A program made the translations under genes and the position numbers. Positions 34,601 through 44,996 of a stretch of DNA of 64,000 nucleotides are shown here, piece after piece. This stretch comes from Amborella trichopoda (taxonomy: Eukaryota > Streptophyta > Magnoliopsida > Amborellales > Amborellaceae): assembly GCF_000471905.2 (NCBI RefSeq), contig NW_006497560.1:2176972-2240971 (forward strand). Direction: 5' to 3'. Position 1 is the first letter of the stretch; the number at the start of each line of letters is the position of its first letter. A model generated the notes under the pieces. The model was not told where the DNA came from, did no database searches, and worked only from the letters and a program-made list of their open reading frames with translations.

Positions 34601-36395
34601 GGTGTTGACTAAGAACTTCCATTACCTCCCTTCTTTGTCTTTCTTCACCGACTCGGATGCTTTGAGTCCTGAGAAGAGCTTTCGTGACTATTCTTGCTTG
34701 TGACAGTGCAATCTTCAGCGCCTTTAAACCAGCTCTTTTCAGAGCCTCAGCTTGCATACATTTCTTTTAGCTACACCTCACTTAAATGGTCCAGTCGAAA
34801 CCTTCTCGGTATCAACTGCAGAGTTGAGGGCCCCAGAGTATTTTGAGCGTAGTTCAAATAATTCTGGGTAACAACAACCTTCAATGTTCTCAAATATTGG
34901 GACCTAGTGAATATGACGTTTAGGAGGAGCATTATTGATGCTTATTATCCCCTCATTTATGCATTCTTATATCAAGTCCTTCACAGGCCAACATCCCGTG
35001 GGTACGAGAATAATGGTATCAATAATAAGGAGCTCCCTTCGGGGAAGGTCTTCTACTCGATGCTCTCCATCTTTTCAAAGGGGTAATGAGTCCCATTATG
35101 AGGATATGATCATATATGTCTGGTACCCTGCCCTTATCAAAGTCGTAGGACTCTTGATATGGAAGATTTTAGCTAGTCGAAGGGGTTACCTTCATTAATC
35201 ACAAAGGAAACGATGTTGGCCGCCACAATTTTTGGCCTTTGGTGTTTCTTGCTCAACAAGCTCAAGCTTTCCTTTCTTGGTGAGGTTTTTGATAATATCC
35301 TTCAAAAGATAGCAATATTTTACCACATGTTCTACCATTTGGTGATATACGCAATAATCGCCTCGATCTGTTTGACTAACTTGATCAGAGTATCTTGGAG
35401 GGGGAAGCATGATGGTTCTCGCCGCTAAGCGATTTTCAAAGATCTTTGGAACTTGATCTTTATCAAAAGAATAGTCCCTATCAATGCATCCATGGTATCT
35501 GCCTCTTCCTCCTCTTCCTTGTTCGCATCTTGATGTTTGTAGAGAATCATAGCTTCTAGGCGGTGCGTAATTCTTACCTCTCCCTGGTTGGGTGACCAAC
35601 GAAGTAGTCATAGAAGTTTTGGTCTGAGCGACTTTAGCTTTAACTTTATACGCATTCCTCCTAATGGTTACTGGCTTCAGGCCGTGCCCAATACCCTTCA
35701 AAATACTTTCGAGGTTAACTACGTTAATTACCAAGTCGCTAAAGTTCTAGGGCTTGGAAGGGTGCAGGAGTATTACAATGTCAGACCTCATGTTTTTAAT
35801 GCACATGAGCATGTCTTAGTCTTCAGGGAGCGGAGTTGCTTGTCCTATGCTGAGTTTCTGCCACCAAGTGATATATTGCTGCATAAGCTCATGATCCCTT
35901 TGTTTCACGTTGAGAAGTTCAGACAAGTAAACTTTTCTTTTTTTGTTGTAAAATCTTGTCAGAAGTGCCTCTTGCATTGTTTCTATGTAAATATGGTTTC
36001 AGGAGGCAGTCGCGAGTACCAAGCGAAGGCTGGGCTTAATAGCGACTGTAAAAATTGTCGCATCAAGAAGTTCCTGTTGTTGGCTGAATCTGCACATACC
36101 GATATGTAATGAGCCAAGTGTTCATGAGGGGACCCTTGCCCATTAAACTTCAAGAGTTTGGGACACTGGTACCCTGAAGGATACGACACTTCATTAACAT
36201 ACATTGGGTATGGTTTTCGATAAATGTTGAGGGTTTGTACTCTTGGAAGGTTGACTGCTCGGAGGTTCTCCATTACTAGATTTCTCACTATTTCTGACGT
36301 CAAGGTGATGTTAGATGTGTGCGGAGGTCGGTGCAGTAGAGGATCGTGGGTTGACCTGTTCTCCATGGCCGGATTTGAAGACTGCTACCCTAATG
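34601..36395 (-). pseudogene. Gag (copy D)
   Basis: The core (35980-36366) reads ENLRAVNLPRVQTLNIYRKP, YVNEVSYPSGYQCPKLLKFN and FLMRQFLQSLLSPAFAWYSR, the usual Ty3/gypsy gag fold region. A knuckle-like segment, GDYCVYHQMVEHVVKYCYLL, lies near 35300-35350, with KDIIKNLTKKGKLE after it. Gag would form the particle that packages element RNA. The 5' edge is cut by copia sequence at about 36400. Broken. Confidence 0.85.
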
Positions 36396-36399
36396 GGTG

Positions 36400-37414
36400 A
36401 ATTTGGCCCCGAATATGATGTTCTCTAGTTTTTCTATTTGGAGTCTAATGTTTGTTTTAAACATTCCAATGTTAAGCAACCACATTTCGGAGCGTCCAAT
36501 TCTAAATGCAAATTTGATCAATGTGTGTGCTTTAAGGGTTCAACATTTGATTCTTTCACGATTTTGTTCTTTTATGTTGATGATATGCTTGTTGTTAGCA
36601 ATGCTCTGAATGAAATCAAATGTTTGAAGCTTGATATTTCCAATGATTTTACCAGTAAGGATTTTGGACCAGCTAAGAAGATATTGGGCATGCACATCCA
36701 TAGAGAGAGAAAGTAAAATAAGCTTTAGTTAAATCAATTAGAATATATTTTTAAAGTTCTTGAGTGCTTCAATATAATTACCTGTAAACCTGTTTCTACA
36801 CCATTAGCTGCCCAAGGTAGATAAAAGTAAAATGAAGAATGTTTCATATACGTTTGCAGTAGTTTGATATATGTGATGGTTTGTACTATAACCTGATATT
36901 GCCCATACGGTGGGAATAGTTTTATAACCAATCCAGGTTGGGAACATTGACAAGTAGTTAAGTAGATCTTTCAATATTTCAAGCGAACACAAAATATATA
37001 TTTGTCTTTTGGAAACTCATCATTGGAGTTTGTTGGTTATGCAGATTATGCAGGGTGTAATGACACTAAAAGGTCTAGTACTGGGTACATTTTCAAGGTT
37101 GGTGTTGGTGCAGTCAGCTAGATGCTAAGGTTTGCCAGATATTGTTTCCTTGTCATCAACTGAAGCTAAGTATGGAAATGATTTAGTTGAGGAGGTTATT
37201 TGACTAGTTTTGGGAGAAGCAAGATAGATATATTGGTATATTGTGATAACAAGAGTGTTATTCATCTGGCGAAGAATGCAACTTATCACTCCAAGACAAA
37301 ACCCATAGAGGTTAGACACCATTTCATTCAATTAGCCCTCGAGGGTAGAGATCCACATTGAAAAAACCTTGCTAATATATTGAAAAAGGTTGTCTTAATA
37401 GAGAAGAATAACAC
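36400..37414 (+). pseudogene. Ty1/copia RT-RNase H fragment
   Basis: RT block ILFFYVDDMLVVSNALNEIK and PAKKILGMHIHRERK (about 36565-36715), then RNase H blocks GYADYAGCNDTKRSSTGYIF (about 37038-37095), STEAKY and YCDNKSVIHLAKNA with VRHHFIQLALEG. These are copia-type domains, nearest in feel to the Tork/Tnt1 group. The fragment ends abruptly at 37414 where LTR E starts, and its left end abuts gag D. Broken. Confidence 0.88.
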
Positions 37415-37900
37415 TGGTTAGGTACCTCGATCTCACCTTCTGGGTCAGGATGACTTGGTGGTGTGGCTCCGGCTTCGAGATGGACCCGAGACTTGGGATC
37501 ACTCTCCCGGGAGCTATACAAAGGAGACGCAGGCCGGAACACCAACCGGTGAGAGAGGAATTTGGGTCATGAGACGGGACTCACCTTATCTGGGTCCATG
37601 ACACACTCGGGCTGCTCATGTGGGTGCCCTCTTAAATCACGTGGAATGCCCCTTGGCCTGTGGCCGGTTCGGAATCGCCTCCCTTGACCTGTTTCTTCTT
37701 TCTAGCAACCACACACGCACATTAGGATACAGACAAGTGGGTTAGATGACCCCACCTTGCCATAGAGTGAGCGTACATGTGCGGAGTACTCAAACGAAAA
37801 TGGAAGAATAACATGATGGAGTCCATGTCAATTGAACAGCCTTACGACGTCTCCTTGACGAAGGACTCTTAGTGCATATTTTACAGTAAAGAGAAAGGAA
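37415..37900 (-). other. U5 terminal module, copy E
   Basis: Matches 15086 and 50648 over GGTTAGGTACCTCGATCTC, GATCACTCTCCCGGGAGCT, GAGAGAGGAATTTGGGTCA and GGGTGCCCTCTTAAATCACG. No gene. Confidence 0.72.
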
Positions 37901-37979
37901 AAGGGGTTAGATGAAGAAAATACATTCGAGAGGAGAATTTTAGGGAGAAGAGAAAGAGAAGGGGATAGAGAGAGAAAAA

Positions 37980-38450
37980 GAGATGAAGGCTGGTTTATCT
38001 TTCACCCATCTCTTTAGAGAAAGAAGAAAAAGTAGAGAAAGAAAAGAGAGATGATGTCTGGTTTAGCGTTTACCTAGCTCTTCAGAGAAAGAGGAAAAAG
38101 AGAGACGAAGGCTAGTCTGTTTTTCACCTAGATCCTTCAAAGATAATATGTATTTTTTGAAGAAAAGAGAGAAAAGAGGAATGAAGGCTGGTTTGGCTTT
38201 CACCGTACACTTCGGAGAAAAAGAAAAGAGAAACGAAGGATGGTTTTTTTTTCACCCAGATCTTTCAGAGATGAAATGTATTTTTAAAAAAAGTGAGAAA
38301 AGACGAACAAATGCTGGTATTGATTTCACCCAACACTTCAGACAGAAAGAAGGAAAAGTATTCGTTTTAGAGAGAGGAGAAGAACAGGGATGAGAGAGGG
38401 TGAAGGTTAGCTTGGCTTTCGCTAAACCTTTCAAAAGGGAGAAGAGGCAA
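37980..38450. repeat. ~60-bp purine-rich repeat, copy E
   Basis: About seven units with GAAGGCTGGTTTGGCTTTCAC separated by GAGAAAAAGAAAAGAG-type spacers. It is present only in LTR E and lies next to, but differs from, the hairpin array at 38750. Confidence 0.7.
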
Positions 38451-38749
38451 AAATAATAAGAGAAGAAGAAAAATAGGAGAAGAGAAGAGAGAAGAGAGGA
38501 AAAAGGTTTGACATGGCGGCTAAACTGGCATGGTGACACGAAGGCTGGTCAGACGTGACAGTAAGACTCACACGGCAGCGAAACCTGCACAACGGCTAGT
38601 CTAGCGTTGTAGCTCGACAAGCACGGTGACTAGAGTCGCACGACAGCTAGACTGCTCGACGGCAAGACTGGCACAGTGGCATATGTCTGAGCTTGTGTTC
38701 CAATCAAGCAAGCAAAAGAGAGAAAAAGAAGAGGAGACAGAACAATGTT

Positions 38750-39310
38750 GCACATGGTGGTGTACTCCACCGTGTTAGGCATAGAGAGAGAGAGAGAAGA
38801 GAGAAAAAATGCACACAGTGGTGTACTCCACCATGCTAGATAGAGAGAGAAAATGTGCACGATGGTGTACTCTATTATGTCAAATAGAGAGAGGAGAGAG
38901 AGAAAATGTGCACAATGGTGTATTCCATCATGCTAGATAAAGACAAAGAAGAGAGAGAAAATATGTATGACAGCATACCCTGTCGTGCTAGACAGAGAGA
39001 GAAGAGAGAGAAATGTGCACGGTGGTGTACTCCACCATGCTAGTAGAGATAGAAAGAAAATGTGCACAGTTGTCTACTCTACCGTGCTAGACAGAGTGAA
39101 GAGAGAGAAAATATGCACGGTGGCATACCCCACTGTGCTAGACATAGAGAAAGAAGAAACAAAAAATGCACACGACAGTGTACCCCACCCTGACAGACAG
39201 AGAGGGAGAAGAGAGAGAAAATGTGCACAGTGGTGTACTCCGAATGCCAAACAGAGAGAGAAGAGAGAGAAAGAGGGTGCACGATAGTGTACCCCACCAT
39301 GCTAGATAGA
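38750..39310. repeat. Hairpin minisatellite of U5, copy E (~52 bp x ~11)
   Basis: Units read GTGCACGGTGGTGTACTCC then ACCATGCTAGACAGAGAG, arms GGTGG / CCACC around TGTACT. In the unit at about 38967-38992 the arms are instead GACAG / CTGTC, so both sides changed together and pairing is kept. Spacers are GA-rich. The frames on both strands are repeat by-products. Confidence 0.85.
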
Positions 39311-39920
39311 GAGAGAAGAAAGAGAAAGAGTGCGTGATAGAAAGAGAGAGGAAGGAAGAAGGAGGAAGAGAAGAAGAAAGAGACAGCAAAGAAGTAAAGA
39401 GAGAAAGGAAAGAAGAAGAAAGAGAAAGGAAAGAAGAAGAGAGAGAAGAAAAGAAGAAGAGAGAAAGAAGAGAGAGAAGGAAGAGAGAGAAAAAGTGAGA
39501 GAAGGAAGAGATAGAAAAAAGATAGAGATGGAAGAGAGAGNNNNNNNNNNNNNNNNNNNNNNNNNNNNNNNNNNNNNNNNNNNNNNNNNNNNNNNNNNNN
39601 NNNNNNNNNNNNNNNNNNNNNNNNNNNNNNNNNNNNNNNNNNNNNNNNNNNNNNNNNNNNNNNNNNNNNNNNNNNNNNNNNNNNNNNNNNNNNNNNNNNN
39701 NNNNNNNNNNNNNNNNNNNNNNNNNNNNNNNNNNNNNNNNNNNNNNNNNNNNNNNNNNNNNNNNNNNNNNNNNNNNNNNNGAGAGAGAAGAAGAGAGAGA
39801 AGGAAGAGAGGAAAAGAAGAAAGGGAAAGAAGGGAGAGGGAAGAGAGAGAAGGAAGAGAGGAAAAGAAGAAAGGGAAAGAAGAGAGAGGGAAAAGAGAGA
39901 AGGAAGAGAGGAGAGATAAA
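39310..39920. repeat. GA-rich tract with assembly gap, copy E
   Basis: AGAGAGAAGAAGAGAGAG-type purine tract on both sides of 240 N (39541-39780). A near-exact duplication of a ~60-bp unit is seen at 39791-39910. True tract length is unknown. Confidence 0.9.
39541..39780. other. Assembly gap (240 N)
   Basis: Run of N inside the purine-rich tract. Any frame running through it is meaningless. Confidence 0.99.
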
Positions 39921-40053
39921 GTTACCTTTAACGCCTAAGGGTACCCGCCTAAATCTTCTCTCTCCTCTCTCTATCTAAATTGTGACCCAAAAAAAGCAAA
40001 AAATACTAATTTTTAATTGATGAAGAGGGGTCCTTTACATGAGTTGAGTACGT

Positions 40054-40063
40054 GCTTATATAG
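40054..40063 (-). promoter_or_regulatory. LTR TATA box, copy E
   Basis: - strand CTATATAAGC, upstream (in element sense) of the GGGTACCCTTAGGCG-containing start of U5, in the same position as in the other copies. Confidence 0.65.
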
Positions 40064-42330
40064 AAAATTAATCCAAACATAGGTGGATTCCCAATTCTTA
40101 ACCTAATTGTTGAAAAATAGGAATTAAATGAATTAAAAAAAATTAAGAAATTAAGGGCAAAAGATCGATTTTTCCCCTCACCCACAAATCCTGAAATTCC
40201 AATTAAGTCTCGTTCATGGCCATGCAACCTTTGCGATCTTCCGAGATCCGTTTGGGGTCCTTCCGGTCTTCATGCAGTCAAAAGATTATTCTTTTTTTGA
40301 TCGACTTGGGAAGACGGTCTTTTTGATAACCATTTCAAGCTATGGATAGGACTTTTGGGCCATGATCACTAGATGAGAAATGTGCAATCTTTGATTCAAG
40401 ATCACGCTTGTTTCTAGGTATTTTTCCATGATTTCTTCATTGTATTTTTACGAGCATCGCGTCATGAGAGTTTGGCGACGAACGTGGTTCAATTTGATGT
40501 CCGAACGACCATTTTCCAATTTTGGTATTTTGGCCGGAGTTTGGTTTCTGGTGGCCAGAAATTGTAGAACTTTGTACCCATCGTGCATCGAATCTAACCG
40601 TCCGTCACGTGCGAAGTTCAGCTCATATGAAGCATCTGACATCGTTTTCATAATGGGTTTGGTTTTAAGCTAATCCAACGTTCGACCATCGTGATGTGGG
40701 TGTTCGATTAAGGGGACGTTCTGTTGGAAATTCCCTGCTACTTTTAAAAATTTCCGGCGGTCTTCTCTCTTCTATTTCTCCCAATTCCGGTTGTGCCATT
40801 GCTCATGCCACATATCAAATCAACTGGCTTTGTGAGACAAACATGCTCCCAAAATTTGGGCTTGATTTGACATAAGATGAGAAAGTTACGACCATGTAAA
40901 GTTTGCCCCCGCACTGGTGATAATGGAAACTGACTCACCGAGGGTGCACCGTAATAGTGTACAACCTACTTATTTTAGGTAATTTGACCATAACTTGGTA
41001 CAGAAGCAGCCGATCTAGCCGAAACTTGGTCCCAAGGGGTTTTCAGATATTCCAAATCCAATGTGATGGTCCCGCGATCATTCGACGCTCTGGTTATTGG
41101 GCTATAGTTATAAGATTCATTTTCAGGGTGATATAGGCCGTTTTTTCAAAACTGTTTTATCGTCTGCACTGCCTTAAACTTGTCAGATTGTGACAAAACT
41201 TGGTAGGTGTTCTTAGGATACCCTTAGACGTGATCTTGAACCTTCTTGGGTCGTTCTGAGACTTTTAGAAATTTCATTTATGGATCAGGGCTTATTGACC
41301 TACGACTTTCATAATCCACAGGCATTTTAGTACCTGCAGATTTTGGTCGTGAAATGCTTCCTCGTTATTTGCATGGAGGATACAAGTATTGAAAAATACC
41401 TACATACAGCTTCCCTTACCTAATGTTGTGCTTCGAGAGAAGCGAGACGGACAGCATTCGGAATCAAAATTGTCCTTCAAATTTAGTTTTCTTCCTTTCC
41501 ATCGGATCACACAAACATTGAAGGGATACTCGTGCGAAGCTGCTTCCCGGAGGGGTGACCAAGGTGCTCAGACATCTGGGGGTCTAGTTTAAGGGCTTGT
41601 AGACCCAGACATGCCCATGGCCCACGTCAAGAGCTCTTCTCGAGTTCCAAGAGCTGGGGGCCTTGCTTCAGAGCTTGTAGACCAGTCGGTCAAAATCCAG
41701 GTTTGTCTGGCAGTCGGGGGCCTTGCTTAAGGGTTTTCTTCCCAATCAATCAAATTTGTTTGTGTCTTCTAATGTGGGACATCTCATGGAATGCTCATCA
41801 TCCACTTCAGGGATTTTTCTTTTGCTGCTGGTGGGGGACATCTCATGAAATGCCCATCATCCACGTAGGAGCTCTTTAGGAGCCCTTGGTGGCCGTTGTT
41901 TTTTGCCTCATCAAGTTTGCTTTGACAAGCCGGGTACCTCTGTGAGGCCCACCCTGCTTAGTCCATTCATGGCCTTTTTGTTGGCCTATCCCAAACATCT
42001 GGTTCGGTCAGGGAGGGATGTTGGCGAGGCGGCCTTGAAAGGGCTATACCCTAGTTACTGTGGGTAGGTATTGACTTGATTTGACAATTTCTTACTTTTG
42101 AGGAGCATCTTTGATTTTTCAGAATGACTTTTCTTGCTTTTGTTTGACAGTTTCATGCCCCTTTTTTTTTTTTTCATTTTTGCCCATGATGCCCTTTCAA
42201 ATTTTCATCGTGCCGAGTTTTTATTTTACGGAACACTGTTACTCATTGTTTCATGACCATGCCCATCTGTCATTTTTACTCATGGTGTTCCCCTTTCAGG
42301 TTTACACCATGCCCTTTTTTTTGTGTGGAC
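40064..42330 (-). other. U3 unique modules, copy E
   Basis: No gene. Most diverged version of the U3 blocks (for example CTTCGAGAGAAGCGAGACGG at 41430 and CATGACCATGCCCATCTG at 42251). A segment with GGGGGCCTTGCTT and GGACATCTCATG.AATGC appears twice (41648-41730; 41776-41860). Confidence 0.55.
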
Positions 42331-42334
42331 GTGT

Positions 42335-43260
42335 TTAAGGTCATGCCTTCAGGTGCTTGGCTATGATTTAAGGTCATATAGCCTTGACCATTGTGTGAAG
42401 CAGTTTATCGTCATGCGGTTAGGATGTGCGCTATAGTTTAATGTAGTATTTGGACCGTGTTGGCGATGAATGATGGCTTGTGGACGTCATAGAGTGAGTA
42501 TGGTGGTGGCTTGACTCACTTGGGGGAGATGGCACAAGACCGTCTATGTATGATTGGTGATGTTTGTGTGGAAGATGGATAAGTGGTGGCCCACTGGCTT
42601 TCAGTGCATATGGATGATGGAGTTGATCACTAGGGTTTCATGAGCATGGGCCCGACTCACTGTGGATGTTGCGAGTTTATGAAGGGTAATAGAGATAGAT
42701 TCATTAGGGAGGAAGTGAAGTTGGTAGGCATGCACTGACGGGCCTGCTAGGGGAGGCATGCATGGAATTGCATGCAAAGGGCATGTGTGCAGCGGAGGGG
42801 GCACACATGTGTGGAGGCGTGTCTAAGGTCATGCCATCGGGACCTCGGCAAAGCAGTTTAACGTCATGCGGCCAGGACGTGCGCTACAGTTTAGGATCAT
42901 ACAACTGGACTGTGGTGCAAAGCAGTTTAACGTCATGTGGCTAGGAGATGTGCTACAGTTTAAGGTCATGCAGCTGAACAATGGTGCGAAGCAATTTAAT
43001 GTCATGCGGCCAAGACGTGTGCTACAATTTATGGGTCATGCAACTGGACCATAGTGCAAAGTAGTTTAACATCATGTGGCCAGGACGTGTGCTACAGTCT
43101 AGAGTCATGCAACTGGACCATGGTGCGAAGCAGTTTAACATCCTGCAGCTAAGACGTGTGCTATAGTTTGGGTCATGCAACTGGACCATTGTGCAAAGCA
43201 ATTTAACGTCTTGCGGCCAGAACGTTCACTATAGTTTAGGGTCATGAAACTAAATCGTGG
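42335..43260. repeat. GGTC...GACC array of U3, copy E
   Basis: Units of about 65-70 bp: GTGCGAAGCAGTTTAACGTC, ATGCGGCCAGGACGTGTGCT, then ACAGTTTAGGGTCATGCAAC and TGGACCATG. About six units from 42840 on, after a single-copy stretch at 42440-42830. Confidence 0.75.
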
Positions 43261-43289
43261 TGCAAGTTGCCATATATGTGGGTGGTTTA

Positions 43290-43560
43290 GTAAGGAGTGG
43301 ACCCACTGGGGGATGTGAAGTGGATGAGACTCTAAGGGGAATGAGCCTGTGGATGGTGATTTGACTCTCTTGGAATGAATAATGGCCGAGACCATTTATG
43401 GGCAGTGGGTTCAAATGATGAAGGTGGTCTAGTGAGGAATGGTTGGCGGAAGCAGACTCACTGGGGATTAGGGAGTGAATGTGACTCCTTGGTGATTACA
43501 ATGGGTCGACTGATGTGATGGGAGCCATGAATATGACTCCAATGGGGATGGAAAGGTGAT
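43290..43560. repeat. CTCC..TGGGGAT interspersed repeat of U3, copy E
   Basis: Same loose motif as in copies A, B and F (for example GACTCACTGGGGATTAGGG at 43456). No gene. Confidence 0.6.
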
Positions 43561-43639
43561 AAGGGTCGAACCTCGCCGATGCACACACGAATAAGAGGAC
43601 TAGGGAAGGCATGCGTGGAGGTGCATGCAAAAGGGGTGG

Positions 43640-43890
43640 GCACAGAGGCAAAAGGGTTGCGCTCGACGGAAAAAACGTGCTCGATAGTGCATGCACGCTT
43701 GGTAATGTGTATGCACTCGTTGGTAAAAGGCGCTCTTGGTGGAAGCATGTGATGAAAACATGCTCGGAGTTGAAAATACTCTCGGTAGTACAAGGCTCGC
43801 TCATTGATAGCATGCGGTGAAAATCTTCTCAGTGGTGAAAAGCGCTCTCCGCGGCAGAAAAACACGCTCGACGGTGAAAACGCGATCAAC
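43640..43890. repeat. GCTCGGTGGTGAAAA minisatellite of U3, copy E (first tract)
   Basis: Units of 25-35 bp with GAAAACGTGCTCGATAGTG or AAAGCGCTCTCCGCGGCAG. It takes the place of the CAGCCGGCGCTAG tract of copies A and B, left of the antisense promoter module. Confidence 0.65.
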
Positions 43891-44013
43891 AGTAAGTCTC
43901 AGTTCAGGTTTAGGCTCAAACCTAGACCTGACCTGACCCAGTTCATCATCGTTTGACCTTCTAGACTTGGATGTCATTTTTTCTTTGCGAGGAGCATATT
44001 TGGGAAGCCCTGG

Positions 44014-44040
44014 GTACAAAAGGGGACTTAAACCCCTTTT
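44014..44040 (+). promoter_or_regulatory. Antisense promoter-like module in U3, copy E
   Basis: A weak TATA-like GTACAAAAG is followed by the dyad AAAAGGGG...CCCCTTTT (arms around ACTTAAA). Upstream TTCATCATCGTTTGACCTTC matches copies A and B. About 950 bases downstream lies the PMD relic in the same direction, so this module could have served it; that link is inference. Confidence 0.45.
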
Positions 44041-44639
44041 ACTTTTTTACCTTGGTAGAAAGACAAAAGGGTTTTAACAGTGCGAGAGGGGATTCCGATG
44101 AGCAGGGAGAATTCTAGCAAGGAGCCCGGAGTTATCGTAGTTTTCATAGGTTTCTTGCAGTGTTTTTTAGTGAGAAGAACATGACGGATAGGGGGAGAAA
44201 AGGGCTAGACAGTGAGCAAGGGTATCCACCTGGAAGAGGAGAAGAAGGTTCAACAAGGCTTTTCTGGCAATGGTCTGTCGGCAGCAAGCAGAGAGAGAAT
44301 CAAGGGGGTTTCAAGTGTTTTTCTTACGAAGTGAACATGCCGGGAAGAGAGAAAAAAGGGTTGGACAGGGTCTCTAGGTGACCTCTAACGTTGAGCGTAG
44401 TGACGACCGAGAGTTTGCGGAAATTTCATGCTTGGGTTTTGGAAAATTTGACAGCCACCGGGGTTTTTTTGGTGGTACCGTGAATAGAAATGGGGCAAGA
44501 ACGGTCAGTTGAGGCAACCAAAGGTCGCCATCTGCACGTGTAAAGGGGAGATGTATGCTGGGGAAGTGTCATGTGTGCAGTGCACGGCAGCCGAAAAGGC
44601 GGCGTTTGTAAAGGCACACGAGTGAGGGTGACTGGTGCG
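44041..44639 (+). other. Conserved stretch downstream of the antisense promoter, copy E
   Basis: No gene recognised. Has TTTTAACAGTGCGAGAGGGG and GGGTTTCAAGTGTTTTTC, comparable with the stretches after the modules in copies A and B. Possible leader of an antisense transcript. Confidence 0.4.
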
Positions 44640-44950
44640 AGTGAGGCAATAGCGTGTCACGCACGGTAGTAAGAGGGCGTCGTAGTGAAGAGTGTGCAAC
44701 ATCAAAACGTGCATGGCAGTGAGAAGCACGTGGCATCAAAACGTGCACGGTAGTGAGAAGCGCACGACGTCAAAAGGCGCATCGTAGTGAGAAGGGTGTG
44801 GCATCAAATCTCGCATGACAATGAGAAGCACGTGGCATCAAAATGCACACGATAGTGAGAAGCGTGCGGCATCAAATTGCGCATGGCAGTGAGAAGTGTG
44901 CGGCATCAAGACACGCACGGCAGTGAAAAGCACACATCACCAAAACCTGC
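44640..44950. repeat. GTGCACGGTAGTGAGAAGC minisatellite of U3, copy E (second tract)
   Basis: About nine units of 34-36 bp: CGCACGGCAGTGAGAAGCGT then GCGGCATCAAAA. The GCACGGTAGTG core echoes the GCACGGTGGTG core of the U5 hairpin array of the same LTR, over 5 kb away. Confidence 0.8.
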
Positions 44951-44996
44951 ACGGCGATTAATACAAGTATTTTGAAGGGGCAAGTGTACACGTCCA

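Larger units (their letters stand above)
37415..44990 (-). mobile_element. Long LTR, copy E (~7.5 kb)
   Basis: The left end TGGTTAGGTACCTCGATC starts at 37415, directly against copia RNase H sequence. It contains all modules: U5 end, a ~60-bp repeat, hairpin array, GA tract with assembly gap, TATA box, U3 blocks, GGTC/GACC array, GGGGAT zone, minisatellites and the antisense promoter-like module. The right end is taken as about 44990, where the PMD relic begins, but no exact CA end was identified. Confidence 0.65.

Noticed and set aside
42601-43889. Frames at 42601-42804, 43458-43889 and 44426-44729 on the - strand as small host genes
   Set aside because: They lie in U3 minisatellites, are rich in H/C/P/S from repeat translation, and show no conserved domain.
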